DNA of 64,000 bases, taken from Litchfieldia alkalitelluris. GTDB lineage: Bacteria; Bacillota; Bacilli; Bacillales; Bacillaceae_L. Numbering within the stretch: position 1 is the stretch's first letter; each line of letters begins with the position of its first letter. The notes under the pieces are model-generated. The model had not been told where the DNA came from. It saw nothing but the letters and a program-made list of their open reading frames with translations, and ran no database searches. Below are positions 34,017-45,304 of the stretch, piece by piece. The stretch is from contig NZ_KV917374.1 in assembly GCF_002019645.1 (NCBI RefSeq), forward strand, positions 3,546,696-3,610,695. Direction: 5' to 3'. The position numbers and the translations under genes are program-made.

Positions 34017-34817
34017 TTAGTCTCCTACCTTGATTGTATTTGGATTAATGATCTCATAGTCTTTGTTACGAAGCCCTTTCACTATATCTGAAAGGGCTTC
34101 CTTAGTCCATTCGCGATCGTGCATCAGTATGTTGGCTCCATCTAATAGTAAAGGTGAGTTGACCATTATATCTGCCAAAGCATCTTTTGACATAAATTCC
34201 TTCTCCCAATCATACCCATAAGTCCAATTCATCATAGACATCTCTTCAGATGCCACAATTTTCAAACTGGCTTCTGTATTAATACCGAATGGAGCCCTAA
34301 AAAAGACTGGACTAGTTCCTGTAACTTCTTCGATAAGGTTATTTAATGTTGTAATTTCATCATTTGTTTCTTTATCTGTAAGGTCCCTTAAATTATGATG
34401 ATTCATCGTATGATTGCCAATCATATGCCCAAGGTCAACTATCTCCCTTAGAGCTAGCCTTCCCTCTTCTGATTGTAGAAAGTGACCATTAACAAAAAAA
34501 ATTGCAGAAACATTATGTTCTTTTAAGATTTTAGCCATCTCAACACTATATTGATCAGGAGCATCATCAATTGTTAGCAGAACTACCTTTTTATTTGTCT
34601 GTGGATCTATTGGTTCAATACTCCAATTACTTGAATTTATTTTGTATAACTTATCATCGATTTCATAGCGAACGAAATCCTTCTTATATTCTCTTTTTAG
34701 CTGCTCCCTTTGTGCATGGTGTTTCACTTTAATTTCGGATTCATCACTATTATTTTTCCCCTCTTGGCAAGACGTTAATAGTACTAAAGAAACAATTAAA
34801 AATAGTATATACTTCAT
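34017..34817 (-). CDS. Polysaccharide deacetylase lipoprotein (NodB domain)
   Basis: A 266-residue lipoprotein with lipobox LLTSC (Cys17), a charged linker, and a NodB deacetylase domain from about residue 75. Catalytic motifs are intact: TIDDAPD (catalytic base and metal Asp), HMIGNHTMNHHN (metal histidines), FFRAPFG, and ILMHD near the C-terminus. Substrates of the family are N-acetylated sugars of peptidoglycan or exopolysaccharide. The start is the ATG at 34815-34817 with GGAGG six bases upstream; an earlier ATG overlaps that site. It begins a three-gene patch of envelope-directed proteins not present at this position in B. subtilis. Confidence 0.87.
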   Translation of the reverse strand: MKYILFLIVSLVLLTSCQEGKNNSDESEIKVKHHAQREQLKREYKKDFVRYEIDDKLYKINSSNWSIEPIDPQTNKKVVLLTIDDAPDQYSVEMAKILKEHNVSAIFFVNGHFLQSEEGRLALREIVDLGHMIGNHTMNHHNLRDLTDKETNDEITTLNNLIEEVTGTSPVFFRAPFGINTEASLKIVASEEMSMMNWTYGYDWEKEFMSKDALADIMVNSPLLLDGANILMHDREWTKEALSDIVKGLRNKDYEIINPNTIKVGD

Positions 34818-34891
34818 TCTACCCCTCCCCATTTTATACTCTTAATAAGATGCATTGAAGGGTAATGTTTTATTCAAACTATTTAAGGTGA

Positions 34892-35140
34892 TTATATTTC
34901 CAACAAATAACTCCAAAATAAATGTTGACAAATAAAGAAACCACTTAAAGTGAAAAAGGTAATTAGCGCTGCATGTCGTTTGGATAAGCCAATTTTGCTA
35001 GCAGCTAGAAAGGCAAAATAACAAAAGATAAGCAGCAATATCCCCTTTGATTTTATACCGTCCGATTTTGATACCCATTCTACAATTGAATAAATACACC
35101 AAATTAAAAGTTGAATTAAAATTATTAAATAATTTCGCAT
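34892..35140 (-). CDS. Small three-span membrane protein, unknown function
   Basis: An 82-residue hydrophobic protein with three predicted membrane segments (about 3-24, 32-50 and 57-78) and a short basic loop (GLSKRHAA). I recognise no family. AAGGAGC precedes the ATG. It lies 74 bases upstream of the deacetylase gene in the same direction and may be co-transcribed with it. Confidence 0.65.
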   Translation of the reverse strand: MRNYLIILIQLLIWCIYSIVEWVSKSDGIKSKGILLLIFCYFAFLAASKIGLSKRHAALITFFTLSGFFICQHLFWSYLLEI

Positions 35141-35306
35141 GCTCTTAGCTCCTTAAAAAGAACTGTTTGGTAATATGTATGCTTGGAATAGTTTAACTAT
35201 TTTTCATTTTTGTAACAAATTCATAACAATAGCTTGTAACAATCGAGGACGTGATAAAATAAACGTATAATTTGTCGACTAGTTTAACCCGAAAGAAGGG
35301 AGTTAG

Positions 35307-35678
35307 ATGAAAAATTTTTCAGTATTCATTCTATCGTTCGTGTTTCTTACTTCTTGTAATAATGGAATAAATGAATCTAATACTCATTTTCATACAGACG
35401 ATGAGAAGTTTATCATGTTTTTTTCTGATGAAGAAAACATTGATAAAGAAGGGAATTACTATGATGCCTTACTAGAGTTGAAAGATGAATATCCGGATGA
35501 TATTTCGAAGATGAGAATAATACCTTTAGAAGATAGCTATAAGTATTCTAGTATTAATATTAGCACATATCCTGCACTGGTCGTGATTGAAAAAAATAAA
35601 ATTGTAAAACAAATCGATGGACAAACTGAAACCAAAGAAATAATTTCTATGATGGAAGAGGCTCTTGGTAATGAATAG
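35307..35678 (+). CDS. Thioredoxin-like lipoprotein without catalytic cysteines
   Basis: A 123-residue lipoprotein: signal peptide with lipobox FLTSC (Cys17), then an acidic domain. The pattern KFIMFFSDEE, a helix, then STYPALVVIEKNKIVKQIDG looks like a thioredoxin fold, with the cis-proline (TYPA) kept, but there is no CxxC. It therefore cannot be a thiol oxidoreductase; a binding role is possible. AGAAGGGAG precedes the ATG. It is convergent with pdhD and shares its terminator. The fold assignment is my inference from pattern. Confidence 0.65.
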   Translation: MKNFSVFILSFVFLTSCNNGINESNTHFHTDDEKFIMFFSDEENIDKEGNYYDALLELKDEYPDDISKMRIIPLEDSYKYSSINISTYPALVVIEKNKIVKQIDGQTETKEIISMMEEALGNE

Positions 35679-35722
35679 AGGCTTTCTTTAAATGCTAAGC
35701 ATCTGAAGAAAGCCTCTTATTA
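35676..35722. terminator. Bidirectional terminator, lipoprotein/pdhD
   Basis: AGAGGCTTTCTT pairs with AAGAAAGCCTCT around a loop that itself has TGC/GCA, followed by TATTATTTATT. Confidence 0.8.
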
Positions 35723-35729
35723 TTTATTA

Positions 35730-37139
35730 TTACTTTACAATATGGATTGGACTTCCTATAGCTACCTCAGCAGCTTCCATAGTGATCTCACCTAATGTCG
35801 GATGCGCATGGATGGTCATTGCAATATCCTCGGCTGTCATACCAGCCTCAATAGCCAAACCAAGCTCAGCGATCATATCAGAAGCACTTGGACCAGCAAT
35901 TTGAGCGCCAATTACTAGGCCGTCTTCTCTACGAGTAATTAACTTTAGGAAACCATCTGAGTTATTCAGTGCTAAAGCACGTCCATTTGCGCCAAACGGG
36001 AATTTTGAAGCTACAACATCAAGCCCCTCATCTTTAGCTTCCTTCTCAGTATAACCAACAGAAGCAAGTTCTGGATCTGAGAATACAACTGCTGGAATTC
36101 CATGATAATCAATTTCTGAAGGATGTCCTGCAATAGCTTCAGCAGCAATTTTTGCTTCATACGAAGCTTTATGTGCTAATGGCGGTCCAGGAACAATGTC
36201 ACCAATAGCATAAATGTTGCTAACGTTTGTACGACATTGTTTATCAATTTTAATAACTCCACGGTCTAGGAATTCAATACCTACTTGCTCTAGTCCTAGC
36301 TCATCAGTATTTGGCTTTCTACCTACAGTTACCAATACATAATCAGCATCTATTGTTTTTTCTTCACCTTTAGCTTCAAAAGTTACCGTCACTCCATCAG
36401 CCTTTTCTTCAACACCCTTTGCAAGTGCGTTAGTGAAGATTTCTACACCTTTTTTCTTTAACTTTCTCTTAACAAGTGAACTCATTTGCTTTTCAAAACC
36501 AGAAAGAATTTCATCAGCACCTTCAAGAATTACAACTTCAGTTCCAAAATTTGCATAAGCTGTTCCTAGTTCGGTTCCTATATAGCCTCCACCAATAACA
36601 ATTAACCTTTTTGGAATTTCTTGTAAGCTTAAAGCACCTGTAGAGTCAAGAACACGACCGCTATATTTAAATGTAGGAATTTCAATCGGTCTTGAACCTG
36701 TTGCTATTATTGCATTTTTGAACTTATAAGTTTGAGCAGAATTTTCATCCATAACACGGACTGTGTTTGTATCAACAAAGTATGCTTCACCTTTAATGAT
36801 ATCTACTTTATTGCCCTTTAAAAGCCCTTCAACCCCACCAGTAAGTTTGTTTACCACACTTGCTTTCCAAGCTTGAACCTTACTGAAGTCAACTGTAACA
36901 TTCTCAGCTTTAATACCCATGTCTTCTGAATGTAGGGCATGCTCATAACGATGTCCAGCTGCAATTAGTGCTTTTGACGGAATACAACCAACATTAAGAC
37001 AAACACCGCCAAGAGTGTTTTTTTCTACTATAGTAACTTTTTGCCCTAATTGAGCAGCACGGATAGCCGCAACATATCCCCCAGGACCAGCACCGATGAC
37101 AAGTGTATCAGTTTCGATTGGAAAATCACCTACTACCAT
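35730..37139 (-). CDS. pdhD: Dihydrolipoamide dehydrogenase (E3)
   Basis: A 469-residue FAD enzyme that reoxidises dihydrolipoyl groups of pyruvate dehydrogenase and other 2-oxoacid complexes. It has an N-terminal FAD motif [15 protein letters not shown], the redox-active disulfide C47/C52 in GGVCLNVGC, an NAD-binding [10 protein letters not shown], and the C-terminal catalytic HAHPTLGE. It starts 3 bases after pdhC, its ribosome site lying inside the pdhC end. It is the last gene of the operon and ends at a terminator shared with a convergent gene. Confidence 0.97.
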   Translation of the reverse strand: MVVGDFPIETDTLVIGAGPGGYVAAIRAAQLGQKVTIVEKNTLGGVCLNVGCIPSKALIAAGHRYEHALHSEDMGIKAENVTVDFSKVQAWKASVVNKLTGGVEGLLKGNKVDIIKGEAYFVDTNTVRVMDENSAQTYKFKNAIIATGSRPIEIPTFKYSGRVLDSTGALSLQEIPKRLIVIGGGYIGTELGTAYANFGTEVVILEGADEILSGFEKQMSSLVKRKLKKKGVEIFTNALAKGVEEKADGVTVTFEAKGEEKTIDADYVLVTVGRKPNTDELGLEQVGIEFLDRGVIKIDKQCRTNVSNIYAIGDIVPGPPLAHKASYEAKIAAEAIAGHPSEIDYHGIPAVVFSDPELASVGYTEKEAKDEGLDVVASKFPFGANGRALALNNSDGFLKLITRREDGLVIGAQIAGPSASDMIAELGLAIEAGMTAEDIAMTIHAHPTLGEITMEAAEVAIGSPIHIVK

Positions 37140-37142
37140 TTG

Positions 37143-38456
37143 TTACGCCTCCATTAATAATAATTGTGGATCATTTAATAAACGTTTAATGTGGTTAAGA
37201 GCGTTTTGAGCAGTTGCACCATCAATCATACGATGATCAAAGCTTAGTGATAATGCTAATACTGGAGCTACCACAATTTCTCCATTTTTCACAACTGGCT
37301 TTTCAGCAATACGACCAATACCTAGGATTGCTACCTCTGGATGGTTAATTACTGGAGTAAACCACTGTCCACCAGCTGAACCGATGTTTGTAATTGTACA
37401 AGAAGCACCCTTCATTTCATCTGGAGCTAACTTCCCATCACGAGCTTTAGTAGCAAGTTCGTTAATTTCAGCTGAAATATTGAAAATTGATTTTCTATCA
37501 GCATCTTTTACTACAGGTACTAATAAGCCTTTCTCTGTATCTGCTGCGATTCCAATATTATAATAATGCTTGTGAACAATTTCATCAGTCGCATCATCAA
37601 GAGATGTATTTAATGCAGGGTATTCACGTAAAGCTGAAGTTAAAGCTTTAACTACATATGGTAAGAATGTTAACTTAATTCCTTTGCTTGCAGCAACATC
37701 TTTAAATTTCTTACGATTTGCTACTAGTTCAGTCACATCAATTTCATCCATTAATGTTACGTGAGGTGCAGTGTGTTTTGAGTTAACCATTGCTTTAGCG
37801 ATAGCTTTACGAATTCCACTCATCTTTTCACGTGTTTCAGGATATTGTCCTGCTGGAATTGGTTGCTTGTCTGGTGCTGGTGCTGCTTTTTCCTCTTTCT
37901 TAGCTGGAGCTTCTTGAACAGGTGCCTCAGCTTGTTCAGTTGTAGCAGCTGGTGTTGCACCACCAGTAAGGAATGCATCAATATCTTCTTTAACTACTCG
38001 ACCATTTTTACCTGTTCCTTGTACTGCACGGATTTCAACGCCTTTTTCACGAGCATACTTACGTACAGATGGCATCGCGATTACACGTTTTGACTCATCA
38101 ACTTCTACAGTCGTTTGTGCTTGCGCAGCTGGTACTTCTTCTGATTTCTCTTCTTTCTGTTCTGCTGCTTTAGGTTTTTCCTCATCATCATGACCTTTAA
38201 ATACTAGGTTTTCATACCCTGGAGCATCAAAAGTAATTAAAGTATCACCAACAATTGCAACCGTACCTTCTTCAACTAAAACATCAATAACCTTACCTTT
38301 AACAGGTGAAGGAATTTCTACAACTGCTTTATCATTTTGAACTTCACATAGCACATCATCTTCATTAACTTCATCACCTGGTTTAACAAACCACTTGACA
38401 ATTTCACCCTCATGGATCCCTTCACCAATATCAGGTAATCTAAATTCAAATGCCAC
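37143..38456 (-). CDS. pdhC: Dihydrolipoamide acetyltransferase (E2)
   Basis: A 437-residue E2 core subunit. Order: one lipoyl domain with the lipoylated K43 (QNDKAVVEI), an Ala/Pro/Glu-rich linker, the E1/E3-binding domain ([14 protein letters not shown], about residues 129-165), a second linker, and the catalytic domain ending with [12 protein letters not shown]. It transfers acetyl groups to CoA and forms the scaffold of the complex. It starts with GTG behind GGAGG. A 97-base gap with a strong hairpin separates it from pdhB. Confidence 0.96.
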   Translation of the reverse strand: MAFEFRLPDIGEGIHEGEIVKWFVKPGDEVNEDDVLCEVQNDKAVVEIPSPVKGKVIDVLVEEGTVAIVGDTLITFDAPGYENLVFKGHDDEEKPKAAEQKEEKSEEVPAAQAQTTVEVDESKRVIAMPSVRKYAREKGVEIRAVQGTGKNGRVVKEDIDAFLTGGATPAATTEQAEAPVQEAPAKKEEKAAPAPDKQPIPAGQYPETREKMSGIRKAIAKAMVNSKHTAPHVTLMDEIDVTELVANRKKFKDVAASKGIKLTFLPYVVKALTSALREYPALNTSLDDATDEIVHKHYYNIGIAADTEKGLLVPVVKDADRKSIFNISAEINELATKARDGKLAPDEMKGASCTITNIGSAGGQWFTPVINHPEVAILGIGRIAEKPVVKNGEIVVAPVLALSLSFDHRMIDGATAQNALNHIKRLLNDPQLLLMEA

Positions 38457-38504
38457 AGTCTTCGCCTCCTATAATGTCTAATTTTATTGAACATACCCAC
38501 TAAG

Positions 38505-38539
38505 TAAGTTCTCAGAAGCCGTACGTTTCTGAGAACTTA
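38505..38539 (-). other. Hairpin between pdhB and pdhC
   Basis: A 13-bp perfect stem (TAAGTTCTCAGAA and its complement) with a 9-base loop in the pdhB-pdhC gap. No T run follows on the minus strand, so it is more likely an RNA stability or processing element than a terminator. Confidence 0.6.
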
Positions 38540-38553
38540 TCAATTGTTATAAA

Positions 38554-39531
38554 TTAAAATTCTAGAACTTTCTTAGCTGTTTCGATTACATCTTTGTAGT
38601 TTGGAAGCCAAACTGATTCAGCGGCAGTAAACGCAAATACTGTATCAGGAGCAGCAACACGAAGGACTGGTGCCTCAAGACTTAGAATTGCACGATCATT
38701 AATTTCTGCTACAACGTTAGCTCCAATTCCAGCTTGTTTTTGTGCTTCTTGAACAACTATTGCACGTCCAGTTTTTTCAACTGAAGCAATAATTGTAGGT
38801 ATGTCTAATGGGCTAATTGTACGCAAGTCAACAACCTCTGCAGAAACTCCCTCTTTCTCAAGTTCATCTGCTGCTTTAAGGCATTCATGTACCATTGCAC
38901 CATATGTAACCATAGTAATGTCAGTACCTTCACGCTTAACTTCAGCCTTGCCAATTTCAATCGTATATTCGCCTTCAGGAACTTCTTGACGGAAAGAACG
39001 ATACAATTTCATATGCTCTAAAAATACGACTGGATCATTGTCGCGAATTGCAGAAATTAACAATCCTTTCGCATCGTAAGGTGTTGCTGGGATAACTACT
39101 TTAAGTCCAGGTTGTTGAGCAACAAGACCTTCTAAACTATCAGCATGAAGTTCTGGTGTATGAACTCCACCACCAAATGGAGAGCGAATTGTCACTGGAG
39201 AATTATAACGACCTCCAGATCGATAACGCATACGTGCCATTTGGCCATTTAGTGAATCAATAACCTCATAAACAAATCCAAAAAACTGAATCTCCATTAC
39301 TGGACGAAAGCCTTGTAAACCAAGACCAATTGCAAGACCACCAATACCTGATTCAGCTAACGGTGTATCGAATACACGATCTTCACCAAATTCAGCTTGT
39401 AGTCCTTCTGTTGCACGGAACACACCACCATTAAGTCCAACGTCTTCTCCAAAAACTAAGACATTTTCATCTTTTTTCAATTCGGTGCGTAACGCATCAG
39501 TGATTGCTTGAATCATTGTCATTTGCGCCAT
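38554..39531 (-). CDS. pdhB: Pyruvate dehydrogenase E1 beta subunit
   Basis: A 325-residue E1 beta subunit, which with PdhA decarboxylates pyruvate using thiamine diphosphate. Family blocks are present: [46 protein letters not shown] and the C-terminal [15 protein letters not shown]. It starts 3 bases after pdhA, indicating coupled translation. The hairpin and 97-base gap that follow could let pdhAB and pdhCD be expressed at different levels. Confidence 0.96.
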   Translation of the reverse strand: MAQMTMIQAITDALRTELKKDENVLVFGEDVGLNGGVFRATEGLQAEFGEDRVFDTPLAESGIGGLAIGLGLQGFRPVMEIQFFGFVYEVIDSLNGQMARMRYRSGGRYNSPVTIRSPFGGGVHTPELHADSLEGLVAQQPGLKVVIPATPYDAKGLLISAIRDNDPVVFLEHMKLYRSFRQEVPEGEYTIEIGKAEVKREGTDITMVTYGAMVHECLKAADELEKEGVSAEVVDLRTISPLDIPTIIASVEKTGRAIVVQEAQKQAGIGANVVAEINDRAILSLEAPVLRVAAPDTVFAFTAAESVWLPNYKDVIETAKKVLEF

Positions 39532-39534
39532 GGC

Positions 39535-40650
<1,116 letters not shown>

Positions 40651-40803
40651 TTATGTCACCTATCCTTTCTATTAGCCGTTCTTTAACCTTAAATATCATT
40701 AAACATCAGCATTAGGTTACCCAATTTTTTTATTTAAAAGACATTTTTCGACTTACTTACTATCGTTTTATTTGTTTTGAGTCGGAAGAAATAATAACGA
40801 GTG

Positions 40804-40832
40804 AATTTAAGCTATGTATAAAAAAATGTCAA
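40804..40832 (-). promoter_or_regulatory. Sigma-A promoter of pdhA
   Basis: On the minus strand TTGACA (40827-40832), a 17-base spacer, and TAAATT (40804-40809). Confidence 0.6.
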
Positions 40833-41221
40833 TCAAATCCCTGTATCAATTTATTTTAAAAACAAAATGATACAACAAATGTTACTTTTTCAGTTTACAC
40901 CAATGCATTTTCTTACGTCAATCTCTTTGATTTAAGATTTAATAAGTTCTTTTTTATAAAAACTTCTTACAAATGCCATCGCTCTCACCGATTACTGTAT
41001 TAATACACAACAAAATCCTGTATTATAATAAATTCACAATTAATTCATATTTGCATAAGTTGTGGGAAATTGCGATAAAAAGTACACTAATAAAAGAAAG
41101 AGTCACTTGCAGTTCTCTAGTCAACAAGTAAAGAACAGAAGAATTTTCTTGCCCATTATCTAAGACGGGCTAAGTTCAAAAAGCCCCCAGTTGTATTAAT
41201 CTTAATTTCCTCGATTGAATT
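40833..41221. other. Non-coding region upstream of pdhA
   Basis: About 390 AT-rich bases between the pdhA promoter and the ykyA terminator. No gene is seen. A weak inverted repeat CTTGC-CCATTATCTAAGACGGGC near 41150-41170 has no T tract and is not called. Confidence 0.5.
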
Positions 41222-41255
41222 AAAAAAGCGACATACGTTTTTGTATGTCGCTATA
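41222..41255 (-). terminator. Terminator after ykyA
   Basis: AGCGACATAC/GTATGTCGCT with a 6-base loop, followed on the minus strand by TTTTTT. Confidence 0.88.
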
Positions 41256-41261
41256 TCATAT

Positions 41262-41936
41262 TTAGTTGGATTGATCTTCATATACAATATCTAAGCCGGC
41301 ATTATTATAGAAACTAATTTTAGCCTGGTTGTAGATTTCTGTAAATTCATTAAACTTTTCGTTTGCTATAATTACTTGATCATAACTGGTGTTTATTTCA
41401 TCAATTTGAGTTTGCAGTATGTCGATTGATAAATCTTCTTCTTGAAATAAATTATACAATTCCAGATCGTAACTAATTGCTTCAGTATAGTAATTATACA
41501 ATTCTTCATATGATTCATATCTGTTATTCATAACTTCAACTAAAGCTCGTGCTTCTTCTTTTAACTGTTCATCTTCAAGTTTTTCTATATGATCATTAAC
41601 AGTTTTAAATTTTTCTTGTGATTCCTTTATGCTCTCGTATTCATTCTCGATTCTTTGTTTTCTTTCTTCGACAATGGAAAGAGCTTCATTTGAAAGTGTG
41701 ACAATCTTTTCATAATCTTTCATACTTAAAGAGATAATTTCGTCATATAGTTCTTTTTCCGATTGTTCAAGTTCTACTAATGGATTTTGTTGTTCTTTAA
41801 AAGAATCTTCAAGTTTTACTACTTCTTCAAGGACTGTATATATTTCTTCCTCTGGTTTTGGACCATTATTACAGCCTACAATCATGAGTAAAAACAAACA
41901 GAATGTGAAGATTTTTACCATTTTATTTAATTTCAC
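41262..41936 (-). CDS. ykyA: YkyA, putative cell-wall-binding lipoprotein
   Basis: A 224-residue lipoprotein (lipobox MIVGC, Cys22) followed by a long, charged, almost wholly helical region (EEEIYTVLEEVVKLEDSFKEQ and so on), which looks like antiparallel coiled coils. It matches the YkyA/PF10368 family, annotated as putative cell-wall binding and otherwise uncharacterised. The start is GTG with GGGGGA upstream. Its place next to pdhA and def agrees with B. subtilis. Only one cysteine, the lipidated one, is present. Confidence 0.85.
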   Translation of the reverse strand: MKLNKMVKIFTFCLFLLMIVGCNNGPKPEEEIYTVLEEVVKLEDSFKEQQNPLVELEQSEKELYDEIISLSMKDYEKIVTLSNEALSIVEERKQRIENEYESIKESQEKFKTVNDHIEKLEDEQLKEEARALVEVMNNRYESYEELYNYYTEAISYDLELYNLFQEEDLSIDILQTQIDEINTSYDQVIIANEKFNEFTEIYNQAKISFYNNAGLDIVYEDQSN

Positions 41937-42171
41937 TCTAATATTCCCCCTAACCTATACAATATAATACTATAAAAGGTTTAAAGTTATTTAACAACTG
42001 TAAATTAATTTTATATAAAAAGCGTGTTGTATATAAAAAGTTATGTGCCTGTCCTATTTTTTAGACCTTTTTATTGAATGTATTTTTTCAAATAAAGAAT
42101 ATTATTTTCCTTTTTTTCTTCATATGACTATAATCATACTAGGTTAAGTGGATTTCAAAGGAGTGAAGAAT

Positions 42172-42726
42172 ATGATTACAATGGATAACATAGTTAGAGA
42201 AGGACATCCATCTCTTCGTAAAGTGGCTGAAGAAGTAAACAATGAACCATCACATGATGAGAAAAGAATACTAGGTGAAATGTTAGAATTTGTGAAAAAT
42301 AGTCAAGATCCTCAGATTGCTGAGAAGTATGGCTTGAGACCCGGAATTGGACTTGCAGCACCACAAATAAATATAACTAAAAGAATGATTGCAGTACACC
42401 TTAAGGATAAAGATGACCGATTATATAGTTATGCACTATTTAATCCTAAAATAGTTAGTCATTCTGTAGAAAAAAGTTACCTTACACATGGTGAAGGTTG
42501 TTTGTCAGTAGATCGTGAGGTACAAGGAATTGTACCAAGACACGCCAGGATAAAAGTAAAAGGAAAAACAATTGATGGACAAGAAATTTTGATAAAACTC
42601 AAAGGTTTGCCTTCTATTGTTTTTCAGCATGAAATAGACCATTTAAATGGTGTGATGTTTTATGATCACATAAATAAGAATGATCCCTTTATGGTTCCAG
42701 AGAACGCTATTCCAATTGAACTATAA
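42172..42726 (+). CDS. defB: Peptide deformylase (DefB/YkrB type)
   Basis: A 184-residue Fe2+ (or Zn2+) hydrolase that removes the N-formyl group from new proteins. All three motifs are intact: GIGLAAPQ, EGCLSVD (metal Cys) and QHEIDHLNG (metal histidines and catalytic Glu). The length and the insertion between motifs are those of the Gram-positive type 2 deformylases, and it equals the 184 residues of B. subtilis YkrB. I use the ATG at 42172, seven bases after AAGGAGTG; the frame runs 8 codons further upstream. Monocistronic. Confidence 0.94.
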   Translation: MITMDNIVREGHPSLRKVAEEVNNEPSHDEKRILGEMLEFVKNSQDPQIAEKYGLRPGIGLAAPQINITKRMIAVHLKDKDDRLYSYALFNPKIVSHSVEKSYLTHGEGCLSVDREVQGIVPRHARIKVKGKTIDGQEILIKLKGLPSIVFQHEIDHLNGVMFYDHINKNDPFMVPENAIPIEL

Positions 42727-42740
42727 ACTGAACTTGAATC

Positions 42741-42775
42741 GAAGACTCTACTTGTTAATCAGCAGCAGAGTCTTC
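42741..42775 (+). terminator. Possible terminator after defB
   Basis: GAAGACTCT pairs with AGAGTCTTC across a 17-base loop; the following tract (AATTCTCC) is only weakly T-rich. Confidence 0.45.
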
Positions 42776-43003
42776 AATTCTCCCCAATTAACTTATCCTC
42801 TATATAGCTTCAGGTCATAGAACCAAAATCTCCTCTATTACAACAGTCAGAAATATTCCATTTTTACCCATGAAAAGGATTTGTAAAATATCATATACTA
42901 TAGATAGATAATAAAATACATTTAACCAGATTCGTACAAGCTATAAATTCTTTTTATTATAAATGTCCGTTTTAAATCTGTTAAAAGAGGAGATGATGTT
43001 ATC

Positions 43004-43075
43004 ATGCTTAAAAAGCTAAGAAAAAAAATACTAAGACAATGGTCTGATTTATTAAAGAAGAAAACAATCGCCTAA
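43004..43075 (+). CDS. Possible 23-residue cationic peptide
   Basis: A short frame from ATG at 43004 to TAA encodes MLKKLRKKILRQWSDLLKKK followed by TIA. Nine of 23 residues are Lys or Arg and the hydrophobic residues fall on one helical face, as in amphipathic membrane-active peptides. GAGGAG lies 11 bases upstream and a strong terminator follows 50 bases downstream, so a discrete transcript is likely. I know no homologue. It could be a genuine small protein, a type I toxin-like or signalling peptide, or a chance frame in a small RNA. The spacing of the ribosome site is longer than ideal. Confidence 0.5.
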   Translation: MLKKLRKKILRQWSDLLKKKTIA

Positions 43076-43124
43076 ATTGTGTAACAAGCTTACATTATCA
43101 ATTTTATTTACAAAATAACCTTCT

Positions 43125-43160
43125 GGGCCCTTCATAAATCAGGAGGGTCCATTTATTTTA
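43125..43160 (+). terminator. Terminator downstream of the small peptide frame
   Basis: A nine-pair stem (GGGCCCTTC with GGAGGGTCC, two G-T pairs) and an 8-base loop are followed by ATTTATTTTATT. Confidence 0.7.
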
Positions 43161-43305
43161 TTGATTTACTTTAAAAATCGGTTATGAGAAATATAATATT
43201 TTTTAAAAGTAGCGTTTTCATCTACTAAAAATAGGGAAATAAACATTATTCCGATATTACAAGTGATTTATTAAAATAACTTTTTTACTAAATAGTAGAA
43301 AAAAC

Positions 43306-43334
43306 ATGAAAAAGTTTCTATTTTTTTATATAAT
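43306..43334 (+). promoter_or_regulatory. Possible promoter of rpoY-rnjA
   Basis: ATGAAA (43306-43311), 17-base spacer, perfect TATAAT (43329-43334), about 47 bases before rpoY. Confidence 0.45.
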
Positions 43335-43380
43335 AGAAAAAGTGAATCTAACTTTCGGTAATTAAGGAGAGAATTGGCAA

Positions 43381-43590
43381 ATGATTTTTAAGGTTTATTT
43401 TCAAGAACAAGCTAACGAGGTACCTGTAAGAGAAAAAACGAAAACAGTATTTGTCGAAGCAGGATCTGAAAAAGAAGTTCGTACCAAATTAATTGATCGT
43501 GCAATTAACATTGAATATATTCAAAAAGTTGAAAAGGCTTTTCTAGAGTATGAGCAACAAAATGAAGACTTTAAAGTATTGGAGATTTGA
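43381..43590 (+). CDS. rpoY: RNA polymerase epsilon subunit (YkzG)
   Basis: A 69-residue subunit found in Firmicute RNA polymerase, resembling a phage-type inhibitor fold; its role is subtle and includes protection from phage proteins and tuning polymerase behaviour. The [20 protein letters not shown] start and the [20 protein letters not shown] core match the family. AAGGAGAGA precedes the ATG. It ends 5 bases before the rnjA ATG, forming the conserved rpoY-rnjA pair, so the genes are co-transcribed and probably translationally coupled. Confidence 0.93.
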   Translation: MIFKVYFQEQANEVPVREKTKTVFVEAGSEKEVRTKLIDRAINIEYIQKVEKAFLEYEQQNEDFKVLEI

Positions 43591-43595
43591 TTCGT

Positions 43596-45263
43596 ATGAA
43601 ATTTGTTAAAAATGATCAAACAGCAGTATTCGCCTTAGGTGGGTTAGGTGAAATCGGAAAAAACACCTATGGTGTACAATTTCAAGATGAAATTATCTTG
43701 ATAGATGCCGGTATTAAATTCCCGGAAGATGAATTATTAGGCATTGATTACGTAATTCCAGATTATAGTTATTTAGTTAAGAACGTTGAAAAAGTTAAAG
43801 GTTTATTTATTACCCACGGACATGAAGATCATATTGGTGGAATACCTTATCTTTTAAAAGAAATAAATGTTCCAGTATATGGTGGGAAATTAGCTTTAGC
43901 CTTAATTAGAAATAAATTGGAAGAGCATGGTTTATTACGCCAAACGAAGCTTATTGAAGTTCACGAAGATGAAATCATTAAATTCAGAAAAACATCTGTA
44001 AGCTTTTACCGTACAACACATAGTATTCCAGATGCATTCGGAATTGTTGTAAAAACACCTCCTGGACAAGTTGTACATACTGGTGACTTCAAGTTTGATT
44101 TTACACCGGTTGGAGAACCAGCGGATTTAACAAAGATGGCTGAGATTGGAAAAGAAGGTGTTCTTTGCTTACTATCTGATAGTACTAACTCAGAGAATCC
44201 TGAATTTACGATGTCAGAGCGTCGTGTTGGCGATAGTATTAATGATATCTTCCGAAAAGTGGATGGACGATTAATTTTTGCCACATTTGCTTCTAACATT
44301 CATCGCCTTCAACAAGTTGTCGAATCAGCTGTTCAAAACGGTAGGAAGGTCGCAGTATTTGGACGAAGTATGGAAGCAGCGATTACGATCGGACAGGATT
44401 TGGGCTTTATAAGAGCTCCAAAAGAGACTTTTATTGAAGCATCTCAAATAAACCGTTTGCCGGCAAATCGTGTAACAATTCTTTGTACTGGTAGTCAAGG
44501 TGAGCCTATGGCAGCATTGTCTAGAATTGCTGGTGGAACTCATCGTCAAATTCAGATAATTCCAGGGGATACTGTAGTATTTTCTTCTTCACCTATTCCT
44601 GGTAATACAATCAGCGTAAGCCGTACAATCAATATGCTATATCGTGCAGGGGCTGAAGTAATCCACGGTCCACTAAATGATATCCACACATCAGGTCATG
44701 GTGGACAAGAAGAGCAAAAACTAATGTTACGTTTAATGAAGCCAAAATTCTTTATGCCTATACATGGTGAATTCAGAATGCAAAAAATGCATTCAAAGCT
44801 AGCTATCGATTGTGGTGTTCCTGAGAACCATTGCTTTATCATGGACAATGGTGATGTGCTCGCTTTAAGTGAAAATGAAGCATCAGTTGCTGGTAAAATC
44901 CCTTCAGGTAACGTCTATATCGATGGTAGTGGGGTTGGCGATATTGGTAATATTGTCCTAAGAGACCGCCGTATTTTATCTGAAGAAGGCCTTGTCATTG
45001 TTGTTGTAAGTATCAATATGAAGGATTTCAAGATTGCTGCAGGACCAGACTTAATTTCTCGTGGTTTTGTTTATATGAGAGAATCTGGGGATTTAATAAA
45101 TGATGCTCAGAGCTTAATTTCAAAACACTTAAATAAAGTAATGGAACGTCGTACAACGCAATGGTCAGAGATCAAAAATGAAATCACCGACACATTAGCA
45201 CCATTCTTATACGAAAAAACAAAACGCCGTCCAATGATTTTACCGATCATTATGGAGGTTTAA
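43596..45263 (+). CDS. rnjA: Ribonuclease J1
   Basis: A 555-residue metallo-beta-lactamase/beta-CASP nuclease with 5'-to-3' exonuclease and endonuclease activity, essential for mRNA turnover and rRNA maturation. The zinc motif HGHEDH is at 74-79, followed by HTGDFKFD and the beta-CASP block ([31 protein letters not shown]); [14 protein letters not shown] carries the later metal and substrate residues. The start is the ATG at 43596, giving the exact B. subtilis length; a TTG three codons earlier overlaps the rpoY stop. A strong terminator follows. Confidence 0.97.
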   Translation: MKFVKNDQTAVFALGGLGEIGKNTYGVQFQDEIILIDAGIKFPEDELLGIDYVIPDYSYLVKNVEKVKGLFITHGHEDHIGGIPYLLKEINVPVYGGKLALALIRNKLEEHGLLRQTKLIEVHEDEIIKFRKTSVSFYRTTHSIPDAFGIVVKTPPGQVVHTGDFKFDFTPVGEPADLTKMAEIGKEGVLCLLSDSTNSENPEFTMSERRVGDSINDIFRKVDGRLIFATFASNIHRLQQVVESAVQNGRKVAVFGRSMEAAITIGQDLGFIRAPKETFIEASQINRLPANRVTILCTGSQGEPMAALSRIAGGTHRQIQIIPGDTVVFSSSPIPGNTISVSRTINMLYRAGAEVIHGPLNDIHTSGHGGQEEQKLMLRLMKPKFFMPIHGEFRMQKMHSKLAIDCGVPENHCFIMDNGDVLALSENEASVAGKIPSGNVYIDGSGVGDIGNIVLRDRRILSEEGLVIVVVSINMKDFKIAAGPDLISRGFVYMRESGDLINDAQSLISKHLNKVMERRTTQWSEIKNEITDTLAPFLYEKTKRRPMILPIIMEV

Positions 45264-45276
45264 AAAATAAATAAAT

Positions 45277-45304
45277 TAAAAAGCGGCCAGTGGCCGCTTT
45301 TTTT
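45277..45304. terminator. Bidirectional terminator, rnjA/ktrC
   Basis: AAAAGCGGCC and GGCCGCTTTT with an AGT loop, flanked by A and T runs, between convergent genes. Confidence 0.9.
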
